The notes under the pieces: model-generated
The model's input: the letters and a program-made list of their open reading frames with translations, nothing else
Told to the model about the DNA's origin: nothing
Database searches by the model: none
Source: Paramecium sonneborni
Taxonomy: Eukaryota > Ciliophora > Oligohymenophorea > Peniculida > Parameciidae
Direction: 5' to 3'
Assembly: GCA_905182985.1 (NCBI GenBank)
Contig: CAJJDN010000054.1
Location: 487,881-551,880, forward strand
DNA: 64,000 nucleotides
Position numbers and translations under genes: made by a program
In this document: positions 63,771-64,000 of the stretch, in pieces
How positions within the stretch are numbered: the first letter of the stretch is position 1
How the letters are laid out: each line of letters opens with the position of its first letter

Positions 63771-64000
63771 TTGATTATGCAATTTTGATAGATTTTAGAA
63801 TTTTAGAATTTTTATTTTTATAAGGTCTGGAAAGAAATTAAATTTATAAAATAATTTTTAAAAATGCTATTATATTTAGAAAAACACTCTAACACACTTA
63901 TTTAGATCTTAATTTATGTTTAAACTTAATGTGTAATTTGTTCATTAAACCCCTAGTAATTAAGCATAGCTTCTCTGATCAAATCTAAAAAGAAAGTTTA

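Overview
The window is a somatic (macronuclear) genome segment of a ciliate, almost certainly a Paramecium. Three things in the sequence point there. Long conserved proteins read through only if TAA and TAG mean glutamine and TGA is the sole stop. Introns are tiny (about 18-35 nt, GTA...AG). Two genes encode trichocyst matrix proteins, the secretory cargo of Paramecium. The DNA is very AT-rich, genes are packed on both strands with gaps of tens to a few hundred bases, and there is no operon, CRISPR array or recognisable mobile element. Most short open frames seen with the standard code are fragments or shadows of these genes.

Layout. 1-6.4 kb: 3' end of an unknown gene, ribosomal protein SA (uS2), a coiled-coil protein, an AGC kinase, a Pumilio RNA-binding protein, a WH1/WASP-like protein and a hypothetical. 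6.7-9.4 kb: the APC/C activator Cdh1 (FZR1), interrupted by an N at 8077 flanked by two ~1.08 kb copies. 10-18.9 kb: two tandem TmcB-like multi-membrane PAS proteins. 19.5-27.5 kb: a hypothetical, a macro-domain protein, a multi-membrane protein and a long Gln/Asn-rich protein whose 3' end is repeated around an N at 26262. 27.7-35.1 kb: a probable TBC RabGAP and a third TmcB-like protein, divergent with only 74 bp between their start codons. 35.5-47.3 kb: Rab11, two unknowns, a trichocyst matrix protein, a PH-domain pseudokinase, a seven-helix receptor-like protein, peroxisomal acyl-CoA oxidase and UNC119. 47.3-49 kb is mostly gene-free. 49-51.5 kb: a hypothetical and a second trichocyst matrix protein. 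52.3-61.3 kb: a giant IP3-receptor-type Ca2+ release channel. 61.3-63.8 kb: a PX-domain pseudokinase and a small unknown.

Together: several genes belong to membrane traffic, signalling and regulated secretion (Rab11, TBC protein, PX protein, UNC119, two trichocyst matrix proteins, the Ca2+ release channel), as expected for a Paramecium cell, but they are not arranged as a functional cluster. The points most worth following are the three TmcB-like genes, two degenerate kinases joined to lipid-binding domains, frequent use of AAG as the 3' splice site, and two contig-overlap duplications that will create false gene copies if taken at face value.
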